A DNA stretch of 64,000 nt from Streptomyces bathyalis (GTDB lineage Bacteria; Actinomycetota; Actinomycetes; Streptomycetales; Streptomycetaceae). Of this stretch, positions 1-7,659 are shown piece after piece. The position numbers were made by a program, and so were the translations under genes. The notes under the pieces were generated by a model. The model made no database searches. It was not told the DNA's origin and saw only the letters and a program-made list of their open reading frames with translations. Where the stretch lies: contig NZ_CP048882.1 of NCBI RefSeq assembly GCF_015910445.1, forward strand, positions 1,860,001 to 1,924,000. The letters run 5' to 3'. How positions within the stretch are numbered: position 1 is the first letter of the stretch; each line of letters starts with the position of its first letter.

Positions 1-239
1 GACTTGACGACGACCTCCAGGAGCTCCTCGGCGTCCCCGTCCTCGGCCAGCACCTCGATCCGTACCTTGGGCACGAGGTCGACGGTGTACTCGGCGCCCC
101 GGTAGACCTCGGTGTGGCCGCGCTGGCGTCCGTAGCCGCTGGACTCGGTGACCGTCAGGCCCTGCACCCCGAAGGCGCGCAGCGCCTCCTTCACGTCCTC
201 CAGCTGGTGCGGCTTGATGACCGCGGTGATGAGCTTCAT
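1..239 (-). CDS. glnK: Nitrogen regulatory protein P-II, partial (3' end beyond window)
   Basis: P-II signal protein that senses 2-oxoglutarate, ATP/ADP and, through covalent modification, nitrogen status, and that gates the AmtB ammonium channel at the membrane. The visible 79 residues begin MKLITAVIKPHQLEDVKEAL and include the T-loop with Tyr51 in the stretch TEVYRGAEYTVD. Tyr51 is the residue adenylylated in Streptomyces GlnK. The ATG overlaps the amtB stop codon as ATGA, so the two are translationally coupled and co-transcribed. The C-terminal part lies outside the window. The glnK-amtB neighbourhood makes GlnK a better name than GlnB. Confidence 0.95.
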   Translation of the reverse strand, partial: MKLITAVIKPHQLEDVKEALRAFGVQGLTVTESSGYGRQRGHTEVYRGAEYTVDLVPKVRIEVLAEDGDAEELLEVVVK

Positions 240-1555
240 GCGTCAACCTTCTTCTCGGAGATCCGGCCGGCCGTCGTCGCCTCGTCCTGCTGCTGCCCCG
301 ATCCGGGCGCTGCAGCGGCGGGACGGGCCGGGGACGCGGAGGCGCCGGAGGTGGAGCCGCCGACGGCGCTGAAGTCGTACGCGGTCTCGGCGTGGTACGC
401 GCGGTCCAGGCCGCTCGTCTCCTCCTCCTCGCTCGCGCGCATGCCCACGGTGACGTGGATCAGCTTGGCGATGATCCAGGAGACCACGAACGAGTAGCCC
501 ATCACCGCGAAGGCTCCGGTGGCCTGCTTGCCGAACTGGGCGAGGCCGGCGTCGCCGCCGGTGGCCAGGAAGCCGACCATGAGGGTGCCGATGACACCGC
601 CCACGAGGTGCACGCCCACGACGTCCAGCGAGTCGTCGAAGCCCAGCTTGAACTTGAGGCTGACGGCCCAGGAGCAGACGAGACCCGCCACCAGGCCGAT
701 GGCCAGCGCGCCGACGGCGTTGACGTTCGCACCGGACGGTGTGATCGCGACGAGGCCCGCGATGGCACCCGAGGCGGCACCGAGGGTGGTGAAGGCGCCG
801 TGACGGATGCGCTCGTAGACGAGCCAGCCCAGCACGGCCGCTCCCGTGGCGAGCTGCGTGTTCATGGCCATCAGCGCGGCCGTGCCGTCGGCGGCGAGGG
901 CCGAGCCCGCGTTGAAGCCGAACCAGCCGAACCACAGCAGAGCCGCTCCGAGCACCACCAGCGGCAGGCTGTGCGGACGCATGGGGTCCTTCTTGAAGCC
1001 CTTGCGCTTGCCGACGACCAGTACGGCCGCGAGCGCGCCGATGCCGGCGTTGATGTGGACGGCCGTGCCGCCCGCGAAGTCGATGACCCCGAGGTCGAAG
1101 AGCCAGCCGCCCTCGGCCCACACCCAGTGGGCGACGGGGAAGTAGATCAGAGTCGCCCACAGCGCGATGAAGGCGGCCCATGCGCCGAACTTCACGCGGT
1201 CGGCCAGGGCCCCGCTCATCAGTGCCGGCGTGAGGATCGCGAACATCATCTGGAAGAGCGCGAAGGCGAAGACCGGGATGCCGCCCTTCTCGGTCAGCGA
1301 TCCGTCGGTGATGCCCTTGAATCCGGCGAATTCGAGGTTGCCGATGAAGCCACCGGTGTCGGGGCCGAAGGCCAGGGAGTAGCCGTAGAGCACCCACAGG
1401 ACGGTGATGATCCCCAGCGAGACGAAGGACATCATCAGCATGTTGAGCGCGCTCTTGACACGGACCATGCCTCCGTAGAAGAAGGCGAGGCCGGGCGTCA
1501 TCAGCATGACGAGAAACGCGCTGATCATTACGAATGCGGTATCGGCGCCGTTCAA
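236..1555 (-). CDS. amtB: Ammonium transporter AmtB
   Basis: Amt/Rh-family trimeric channel for ammonium uptake across the cytoplasmic membrane. The predicted 439 residues carry the FFYGGMVR gate segment near the N terminus, the twin pore histidines in VHINAGIGA and VGVHLVGGVIG, about eleven membrane helices and a rather long polar C-terminal tail (from about residue 400) of the kind that binds P-II protein. I chose the TTG at 1553-1555 because a GGAG lies 7 bases upstream and it gives the usual N terminus NGADTAFVM; the open frame extends further upstream with non-conserved sequence. glnK follows with a four-base overlap. A GlnR-type site lies about 90-130 bases upstream. Confidence 0.93.
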   Translation of the reverse strand: MNGADTAFVMISAFLVMLMTPGLAFFYGGMVRVKSALNMLMMSFVSLGIITVLWVLYGYSLAFGPDTGGFIGNLEFAGFKGITDGSLTEKGGIPVFAFALFQMMFAILTPALMSGALADRVKFGAWAAFIALWATLIYFPVAHWVWAEGGWLFDLGVIDFAGGTAVHINAGIGALAAVLVVGKRKGFKKDPMRPHSLPLVVLGAALLWFGWFGFNAGSALAADGTAALMAMNTQLATGAAVLGWLVYERIRHGAFTTLGAASGAIAGLVAITPSGANVNAVGALAIGLVAGLVCSWAVSLKFKLGFDDSLDVVGVHLVGGVIGTLMVGFLATGGDAGLAQFGKQATGAFAVMGYSFVVSWIIAKLIHVTVGMRASEEEETSGLDRAYHAETAYDFSAVGGSTSGASASPARPAAAAPGSGQQQDEATTAGRISEKKVDA

Positions 1556-1999
1556 TGGACGTCTCCTCGAAGTACCGGCCCGCGCGGAACGGACGGGAGG
1601 GGCGGGAAGGCCGGGGGGTGTTGCAGCCACGTTCGCCGCGTTCCGTTTCCGCTGATGCCGCCGGTTGTTTCGCCGTGGTGACGATGCGCGCCGCGGTGTT
1701 ACGTGCCGATGAACTGGCGCAGCGGCCCGTACGAGGAGATGGTCGGCACTCGTAACAGGCAGAACCGGCCGCGACGCACCCTGTACGACATGGCGTCGGG
1801 GGGAGCCGTGTCTGGTGCCCGGGTGCTGTCGCGGCCGGTTGTCATGGGTCGGACGGATCAACTCGCCCGCAGGTTCCACTGGTTCGCCGATCCGCGGTTC
1901 CTCGGACCGGGCACGGATCCGGGCCGGGTTCCAGATCCGCTGCCGGGTGTGGGCCCGGTGCCGTGCGGGCGGCGCTCCAGCGAGCGGACGCCCGCTGGG
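1556..1999. other. Intergenic region between nsdA and amtB
   Basis: 444 bases without a supported gene. The amtB-proximal half holds the GlnR-type site and must hold the amtB promoter; I could not assign a confident -35/-10 pair. The nsdA-proximal half is GC-rich, and I see no clear hairpin terminator in it. Open frames crossing it lack family character and are shadows. Confidence 0.6.
1645..1682 (-). promoter_or_regulatory. Probable GlnR-binding site upstream of amtB-glnK
   Basis: Read on the minus strand the sequence has GTCAC, six bases, GAAAC (1682 to 1667), then a second GAAAC at 1649 to 1645, exactly 22 bases further on. This fits the Streptomyces GlnR consensus gTnAc-n6-GaAAc-n6-GtnAC-n6-GAAAc with three of four half-elements good and the third (CGGCA) poor. 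GlnR control of amtB-glnK is established in S. coelicolor; its use here is inferred from the match. Confidence 0.6.
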
Positions 2000-3589
2000 T
2001 CACCCCGCCACTGCGCCCGCCTCGGTGTCGGGCAGTTCCTCGGCCAGCCGCTGACCGAGCCGCACGACCTCCGCCACCCCTCCGAAGTCGCGCGCGGCCC
2101 AGGCCGCGGTCCGGCGCAGCCGGTTGTTCACGCGCTCGGAGCGCAGCCTCCGTGCCACGTCGATCGCCTCCCCGGCGCGGAAGGCGCAGTGCTCCGGCTC
2201 CTTCTGCAGCAGATGCACGCTCGCCATGCCCAGGAGGTTCAGCGCGTACGAACGGCGGTGGCCGCCGCCCTCCGTCTCCTCCGCCTCGCGCCTGAACAGC
2301 TCCACGGCCCGCTCCATCGCGGGGCGCGCCATCGACGCGTAGGTCGGGCTGCGCCCCGACGAGTAGGCCAGGTCGCGGTACGAGTGCGCGGTCTCCGCGT
2401 TCAGCTCGGCCTCCGAGAAGAAGCGGATCCAGTCCGGGTCGCCGTCGCCGGCCGCGGCGTCCTCGAAGGTGTCCTCGGCCATGCGCACAGCGCGACGGCA
2501 CTTCCCGGGCTGGCCCATGTTCGCGTACGCACGGGCCTCCATCGCGTGCAGCATCGCCTGCGTGCGGGCCGTCGCCCCCTCCCGGCTGCCGTACTGCGCG
2601 AGGTGGATCAGCTCCAACGCGTCGTCCGGGCGCCCGAGATGGATCATCTGGCGGCCCATCTTGCTCAGCACGTACGAGCCCAGGGGCCGGTCGCCCGCCT
2701 CCTTCGCGGCATGCAGCGCGAGGACGAAGTACTTCTGCGCGGTGGGCTGGAGGCCGACGTCGTAGCTCATCCACCCTGCCAGCGCGGCGAGTTCGGCCGT
2801 CACGCGGAAGAGGCGGCGCCCGACGGGCTCCGAGTGCTTCTCCTGCAGCAGGTCCGTCACCTCGTGCAGCTGGCCGACGACGGCCTTGCGACGCAGCCCG
2901 CCGCCGCACTGCGCGTCCCACTGCCGGAACATGACGGTGGTGTGCTCCAGAAGCTCTATCTCCGGCATCGACAGCTTCTCGGCACGCCGCGCCCCGCCGC
3001 CCTTCAGGGGCAGGGGCACAACCTGACCGCCGCCGCTTCCGGATGCCGACGACGCCGCCCCGCTGCCGTGCGGGGAGGCCCCGGCAGCGGGGACGGCGCC
3101 GTCGGCACCCGCGACCGGCACCGCCGGGCTCGGTACCAGCCAGCGCTGCATCGGCTCGATCAGCGAGGGGCCCGCGGCGACCGACAGCGACGTCCCGAGG
3201 AACCCGCGCCGGCCCAGCATCAGGTCGCTGCGCGTGAACTCGTTGATCATCGCGACCGTCTGCGGCCCTGCCCACGGCAGATCCACACCGGAGGCCGCCG
3301 GGGACTGACGGGTGGGGCGCAGCCCGAGGTCCTCGACCGCGACGACGCAGCCGAAGCGCTCGGAGAACAGCTCGGAGAGGATGCGGGGGATCGGCTCGCG
3401 CGGCTGCTCGCCGTCCAGCCACCGGCGCACGCGCGAGGTGTCGGTACTGATGTGGTGCGCGCCCAGCTGCCGGGCCCGTCGGTTGACCTGTCGCGCGAGC
3501 TCGCCCTTCGACCAGCCGCTGCGCATGAACCACGAACTCAGCTGCTTGTTGGGGAGCTTGTCGCCCTCACCAACAGGTAATGCCCCCAT
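2000..3589 (-). CDS. nsdA: NsdA-type differentiation regulator, TPR-like
   Basis: Resembles NsdA, a negative regulator of sporulation and antibiotic production in S. coelicolor that lies next to amtB there too. The predicted 529 residues have an N-terminal segment starting MGALPVGEGDKLPNKQLSSW that contains a probable helix-turn-helix (about 25-60, ending VRRWLDG). An internal RRGFLG motif at 127-132 follows, then a Ser/Gly/Ala-rich linker, and a C-terminal half of helical TPR-like repeats (about 240-520). The ATG at 3587-3589 has GAGGGG just upstream; an extension to 3772 is open but unconserved in character. DNA binding is an inference. It is divergent from the primase-polymerase-like gene. 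Confidence 0.75.
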   Translation of the reverse strand: MGALPVGEGDKLPNKQLSSWFMRSGWSKGELARQVNRRARQLGAHHISTDTSRVRRWLDGEQPREPIPRILSELFSERFGCVVAVEDLGLRPTRQSPAASGVDLPWAGPQTVAMINEFTRSDLMLGRRGFLGTSLSVAAGPSLIEPMQRWLVPSPAVPVAGADGAVPAAGASPHGSGAASSASGSGGGQVVPLPLKGGGARRAEKLSMPEIELLEHTTVMFRQWDAQCGGGLRRKAVVGQLHEVTDLLQEKHSEPVGRRLFRVTAELAALAGWMSYDVGLQPTAQKYFVLALHAAKEAGDRPLGSYVLSKMGRQMIHLGRPDDALELIHLAQYGSREGATARTQAMLHAMEARAYANMGQPGKCRRAVRMAEDTFEDAAAGDGDPDWIRFFSEAELNAETAHSYRDLAYSSGRSPTYASMARPAMERAVELFRREAEETEGGGHRRSYALNLLGMASVHLLQKEPEHCAFRAGEAIDVARRLRSERVNNRLRRTAAWAARDFGGVAEVVRLGQRLAEELPDTEAGAVAG

Positions 3590-3870
3590 CAGGCCCCTCA
3601 CCGCCCCCACGACACCATGCCTCCGGCATACCCACGAGGCGAAGCTACGCCATCCGTGTGTACTGAAAGTAACCTCCCGATCACCCGCGGGGCGAGGCCG
3701 TTTGCACAATCGCCACCATTCGCCACCCCTTCGAATGAACCCCTCCGCTGCCGCACACGATTCACTTGACACATGACCAGGCCGATAAGGGGCGGAGCCG
3801 TGCGCATGTGACCCGTCACTGTGCGCAGACGGCTCGTAACCATCGGCAGGCAGGACCCGTTGGAGGGAGC

Positions 3871-4566
3871 ATGGGCTTCACGATCGGCGCCATCGGCGGT
3901 CTGGGCGGCATCCGCGACTTTCATCAACTGCGCCCCGGTGCACGGCGGCGGCACCGCGCGTGCGCGGCCACGACCGTGGCGGAGTACACGGGTCTGCTGG
4001 GATGGTCCGTGGTCCCCGGTGCCCGCGCGGCTCGTGCCGCCGGGGGGCGCACCGAGTGCTCGTGCGGTGCCGCCGTCTGCCCGGCTCCCGGGGCGCATCC
4101 GCTCGACGCGTCGCTGGAGGTGCCCGCGGGGGCGACTCTCGACGAGGCCGGCGAGGCGTGGGCGCAGTGCCCGGGCGCCGCGCTGCTGCTGCCGACGGGC
4201 CGGCACTTCGACGTGATCGAGGTCGGTGAGTCCGCCGGCCGCCACGCGCTCGTACGGCTGGAGCGGATGGGCCTCCCGCTGGGCCCGGTGGCGCTCGCGC
4301 CGCACGGGCGCATGTGGTTCTTCGTCGCTCCCGGCGCGGCCGCCGAACTGCCCGAACTGCTCTACCGGATGGGGTGGGACGACGCCCCGCTGGACCTGCG
4401 CGGTCTCGGAGAGGGCGAGTACGTGACGGCACCGCCCTCCGACCTCGGCGGCCTCGGCCCCGTGCACTGGCTGCGCAGGCCGGCCCTGGAGGAGGCGGGC
4501 CGACCGCCACAGGCCCGGCTGCTGCTGGGCACTCTCGCCTACGTCTGCAACCGCTCGGGGACCTGA
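3871..4566 (+). CDS. Stand-alone primase-polymerase (Prim-Pol) domain protein
   Basis: The 231-residue product looks like the bifunctional DNA primase/polymerase N-terminal domain found in plasmid and phage replication proteins, here alone and without a helicase. Visible signatures are CSCGAAVCPAPGAHP at about 63-77, the usual CxC...C...GxHP pattern, and FDVIEV at 113-118, where the family has its acidic metal-binding residues. Only one Asp and one Glu are seen there, so catalytic competence is uncertain. The start is firm: GGAGGGAGC directly precedes the ATG. It is transcribed divergently from nsdA and followed by a strong terminator. Its role is unknown; repair or lesion bypass are guesses. 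Confidence 0.7.
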   Translation: MGFTIGAIGGLGGIRDFHQLRPGARRRHRACAATTVAEYTGLLGWSVVPGARAARAAGGRTECSCGAAVCPAPGAHPLDASLEVPAGATLDEAGEAWAQCPGAALLLPTGRHFDVIEVGESAGRHALVRLERMGLPLGPVALAPHGRMWFFVAPGAAAELPELLYRMGWDDAPLDLRGLGEGEYVTAPPSDLGGLGPVHWLRRPALEEAGRPPQARLLLGTLAYVCNRSGT

Positions 4567-4595
4567 CGGCAGTTCTCACGCAAGCGGGCACAAGC

Positions 4596-4630
4596 GCGCC
4601 CCGCCCCATCTGCACCGTGGGGCGGGGCGC
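4596..4630. terminator. Bidirectional terminator between Prim-Pol gene and ftsY
   Basis: A perfect 13-base-pair stem (4596-4608 with 4618-4630) around a 9-base loop, rich in GC, lying between two converging genes. It lacks a long U-tract, as is common in streptomycetes. Confidence 0.7.
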
Positions 4631-4669
4631 TTCGCTGTGCGGGTCCTCGGCAGCGCTACCGCGGCCGGT

Positions 4670-5875
4670 TCACTCCCCGCCGATCAACGCGTCGACGAAG
4701 GCCTCCGGTTCGAAGGGCGCCAGGTCGTCCGCGCCCTCGCCGAGCCCGATCAGCTTGACGGGCACGCCCAGTTCGCGCTGGACCGCGATGACGATGCCGC
4801 CCTTGGCGGTGCCGTCCAGCTTGGTGAGCACGATGCCCGTGATGTCGACGACCTCGGCGAACACCCTGGCCTGCACGAGCCCGTTCTGGCCCGTGGTGGC
4901 GTCGAGCACGAGCAGCACCTCGTCGACCGGGCCCTGCTTCTCCACGACGCGCTTGACCTTGCCCAGCTCGTCCATCAGTCCGGTCTTGGTGTGGAGGCGG
5001 CCCGCCGTGTCGATGAGAACCGCCTCCGCGCCCGCCTCGGTGCCCTCCTTGACCGCGTCGAAGGCGACGGACGCCGGGTCGCCGGCCTCCGGGCCGCGCA
5101 CGGTGCGGGCACCGACGCGCTTCCCCCACGTCTCCAGCTGGTCGGCGGCGGCGGCGCGGAAGGTGTCGGCCGCGCCGAGCACCACGGACTTGCCGTCGGC
5201 CACGAGTACACGCGCGAGCTTCCCGGTGGTGGTCGTCTTGCCGGTGCCGTTCACGCCCACGACCAGCACGACACCCGGCCGGTCGACCGCTCCGCGCGTC
5301 TCGGTGTGGACGGTGCGGTCCAGGTCCGGACCCACCAGCGTGAGGAGTTCGTCGCGGAGCAGGCCGCGCAGCTCCTCGGGCGTGCGGGTGCCGAGGATCC
5401 GCACCCGCTCGCGGAGACGCTCGACCAGCTCCTGCGTGGGCGCGACTCCGACGTCGGCCGTCAGCAGCGTGTCCTCGATCTCCTCCCAGGTCGCATCGTC
5501 GAGATGCTCCCGTGAGAGCAGCGTGAGGAGCCCCTTGCCGATGGAGTTCTGCGAACGGGAGAGCCGGGAGCGCAGCCGCACGAGGCGCCCGGCGGTCGGC
5601 TCCGGGGTCTCGATCGCGGGCTCGGCCGGTGCCGGGGCGGCGGGTGCCTCGGCCTCGGCCGGCAGGCCGACCTCCTCGATCGTTCTGCGCGGCGCTTCGG
5701 CGGTGCCGGCGGCCTCGTCGCCGACGTGCGGCTCGGCGGGTGCGGTGGCCGTGGCCTGCGACTCGGCGGGCTTCTCGGCGGTGGCGGCCTTCTTCTTCCG
5801 TCCGCTGACGACGAGCCCGCTGATCGCGGCCAGCACGACCACGGCGATGACTGCAACAAGGATGACGATTTCCAT
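4670..5875 (-). CDS. ftsY: Signal recognition particle receptor FtsY
   Basis: SRP receptor GTPase that docks ribosome-nascent chain complexes at the membrane and hands them to SecYEG. The 401-residue product starts MEIVILVAVIAVVVLAAISG, a membrane-anchoring helix, followed by a Lys cluster and an acidic Ala/Glu/Pro-rich A region to about residue 95. The N domain and SRP GTPase G domain follow: VNGTGKTTTTGKLA (P-loop), DTFRAAAADQLE, DTAGRLHTK, TKLDGTAKGG and the closing GLGEGADDLAPF. The ATG at 5873-5875 gives the anchor helix at the extreme N terminus; its ribosome binding site is weak. It lies downstream of glcP but is separated from it by a hairpin terminator. Confidence 0.96.
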   Translation of the reverse strand: MEIVILVAVIAVVVLAAISGLVVSGRKKKAATAEKPAESQATATAPAEPHVGDEAAGTAEAPRRTIEEVGLPAEAEAPAAPAPAEPAIETPEPTAGRLVRLRSRLSRSQNSIGKGLLTLLSREHLDDATWEEIEDTLLTADVGVAPTQELVERLRERVRILGTRTPEELRGLLRDELLTLVGPDLDRTVHTETRGAVDRPGVVLVVGVNGTGKTTTTGKLARVLVADGKSVVLGAADTFRAAAADQLETWGKRVGARTVRGPEAGDPASVAFDAVKEGTEAGAEAVLIDTAGRLHTKTGLMDELGKVKRVVEKQGPVDEVLLVLDATTGQNGLVQARVFAEVVDITGIVLTKLDGTAKGGIVIAVQRELGVPVKLIGLGEGADDLAPFEPEAFVDALIGGE

Positions 5876-5930
5876 AGCCCGTCCAGTATCCGCCACCGTC
5901 AACAGTGCACCCGCACGGCACCGCGCACGC

Positions 5931-5959
5931 CGCCGCCCCGGTGTCGGACCGGGGCGGCG
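5931..5959 (-). terminator. glcP terminator
   Basis: Perfect 12-base-pair inverted repeat (5931-5942 with 5948-5959) around a 5-base loop, 32 bases after the glcP stop codon and upstream of ftsY on the same strand. The loop and stem are GC-rich; a U-run is absent. Confidence 0.65.
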
Positions 5960-5990
5960 ACCGTGCAGAGGAGCGGGCGGCGGGGTTCGG

Positions 5991-7415
5991 TTAGCCCATC
6001 TCCTCCAACGCCTTGCCCTTCGGCTCCGGCACCCACTTGAGCAGGAACGGGATCGAGAGCAGGGCGAAGACCGTGTAGATCACGTACGTGCCGGACAGGT
6101 TCCACTCCGACAGGCTCGGGAAGCTGGCGGTGATGACCCAGTTGGCGATCCACTGGGCGGCCGCGGCGACGCCGAGACCGGCGGCACGGATCTTGTTCGG
6201 GAAGATCTCCCCGAGCAGCACCCACACGACGACGCCCCAGGAGAGCGCGAAGAAGAGCGTGAAGGTGTGCGCACCGATGAGTGCGACGGTGCCCTGGGTG
6301 TCCGGCAGCGAGACGTTCTCACCCGAGCCGCGCACGGCCGAGAAGGCCCAGGCCACGAGCGCCAGCGAAACCGTCATGCCGACCGACCCGATGAAGCCGA
6401 GCGGCTTCCGGCCGATCTTGTCGACCAGCAGCATCGCGATGATCGTGCCGACGATGTTCACGATCGAGGTCGTGAAGGAGTAGAAGAACGAGCTCTCGGG
6501 GTTGATCCCGACGGACTGCCACAGCGTCGACGAGTAGTAGAAGACCACGTTGATGCCGACGAGCTGCTGGAAGACCGACAGCCCGATGCCCACCCAGACG
6601 ATCGGCAGGAACCCGAACCGGCCGCCGAGCAGGTCCTTGAACGTCGACTTGTGCTCGGTGCGCATGCCGTGCTCGATCTCGGCGAGACGCGCGTCGATGC
6701 GGTCGTGCTCGCCCTCGACGCTGCTCAGCACCTCGCGTGCCCGGGTCTGCTGCCCGATGGAGATCAGGTAGCGCGGCGACTCGGGGATGACGAACGAGAG
6801 CAGGAAGTAGGCGACCGACGGGATCACCATGATGCCGAGCATCCACTGCCACGCCTCCAGGCCCGCCAGCTTCCCTCGCTGGTCGCCGTCCGCGAGCGTG
6901 AGGATCGCGAAGTTGACCAGCTGGGAGACGGCGATGCCGGTGACGATCGCGGCCTGCTGGAAGGAGGCGAGACGTCCGCGGTACTCCGGCGGGGAGACCT
7001 CGGCGATGTAGGCGGGCCCGATCACGGAGGCCATGCCGATGGCGACACCGCCGAGCACGCGCCACAGGGCGAGGTCCCAGAGCGTGAAGGGCAGCGCCGA
7101 CCCGATGGCACTGACGGTGAAGATCACGGCGGCGATCTGCATGACCCTGATCCGGCCTATGCGGTCCGCGATGCGTCCGGCGAGCGCCGCGCCTATCGCG
7201 CTGCCGATGAGCGCTGCCGCGATGACCTGGGCAAGCATGGCGGAGCCGGCTTCGAATCTGCCGCGTACCGCCTCGACGGCCCCGTTGATCACGGAGCTGT
7301 CGTAGCCGAAGAGGAAACCGCCCATGGCGGCGGCTGCTGCGATGAAGACGACACGTCCGAGCGGGGCGGTCTGGCCGCCTGCCGCCGGTGGCGCCGACTG
7401 TGGGGTGCTCGTCAA
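5991..7415 (-). CDS. glcP: Glucose permease, MFS sugar porter
   Basis: Proton-coupled sugar porter of the major facilitator superfamily, closely resembling Streptomyces GlcP, the main glucose uptake route that feeds glucose kinase and carbon repression. The 474-residue product has twelve predicted helices and the family motifs GGFLFGYDSSVINGA in helix 1, GRIADRIGRI in loop 2-3, PESPRYLI, and the PETKG-equivalent PEPKGKALEEM at the C terminus. The TTG at 7413-7415 is chosen because AGGAG lies 5 bases upstream and the resulting N terminus (TSTPQSAPP) matches the family; the longer frame is unsupported. The gene has its own promoter region with an inverted repeat. Confidence 0.92.
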   Translation of the reverse strand: MTSTPQSAPPAAGGQTAPLGRVVFIAAAAAMGGFLFGYDSSVINGAVEAVRGRFEAGSAMLAQVIAAALIGSAIGAALAGRIADRIGRIRVMQIAAVIFTVSAIGSALPFTLWDLALWRVLGGVAIGMASVIGPAYIAEVSPPEYRGRLASFQQAAIVTGIAVSQLVNFAILTLADGDQRGKLAGLEAWQWMLGIMVIPSVAYFLLSFVIPESPRYLISIGQQTRAREVLSSVEGEHDRIDARLAEIEHGMRTEHKSTFKDLLGGRFGFLPIVWVGIGLSVFQQLVGINVVFYYSSTLWQSVGINPESSFFYSFTTSIVNIVGTIIAMLLVDKIGRKPLGFIGSVGMTVSLALVAWAFSAVRGSGENVSLPDTQGTVALIGAHTFTLFFALSWGVVVWVLLGEIFPNKIRAAGLGVAAAAQWIANWVITASFPSLSEWNLSGTYVIYTVFALLSIPFLLKWVPEPKGKALEEMG

Positions 7416-7523
7416 GGTCTCTCCTGCGTGCCCGGCGTGGGGGCCGGGTTCGGAACGTTGTCGCCTCCGGGCCGGCACGCAGACTGCACGCGCCACCGCT
7501 TGAAGGTAAAAGTGACGTTGCAG

Positions 7524-7551
7524 AGACTATGACTTTAAGTTTCGAAGTCAA
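7524..7551 (-). promoter_or_regulatory. Probable glcP promoter with overlapping inverted repeat
   Basis: On the minus strand TTGACT (7551-7546) is followed after 16 bases by TAGTCT (7529-7524), a sigma-70-like pair about 110 bases upstream of the glcP TTG. A 6-base inverted repeat (TGACTT at 7530-7535, AAGTCA at 7545-7550) falls between and over these elements, so a repressor could act here. The local AT-richness is unusual for the window. Confidence 0.5.
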
Positions 7552-7659
7552 TAGGTCCAGTCTGATCGAATCGGCGTTACGCCAGTCACGTCGATGTTCA
7601 AGATGTGAAGAGAGGGTGCCCAGGGCTGCGTTGTGGCACCGGACGGGCCTGACCGAGGC

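Noticed and set aside
3180..3220. Twin-arginine export signal (RRGFLG) in NsdA
   Set aside because: It lies at residue 127-132, far from the N terminus, behind a probable helix-turn-helix. The motif recurs in regulators of this family and is unlikely to direct secretion.
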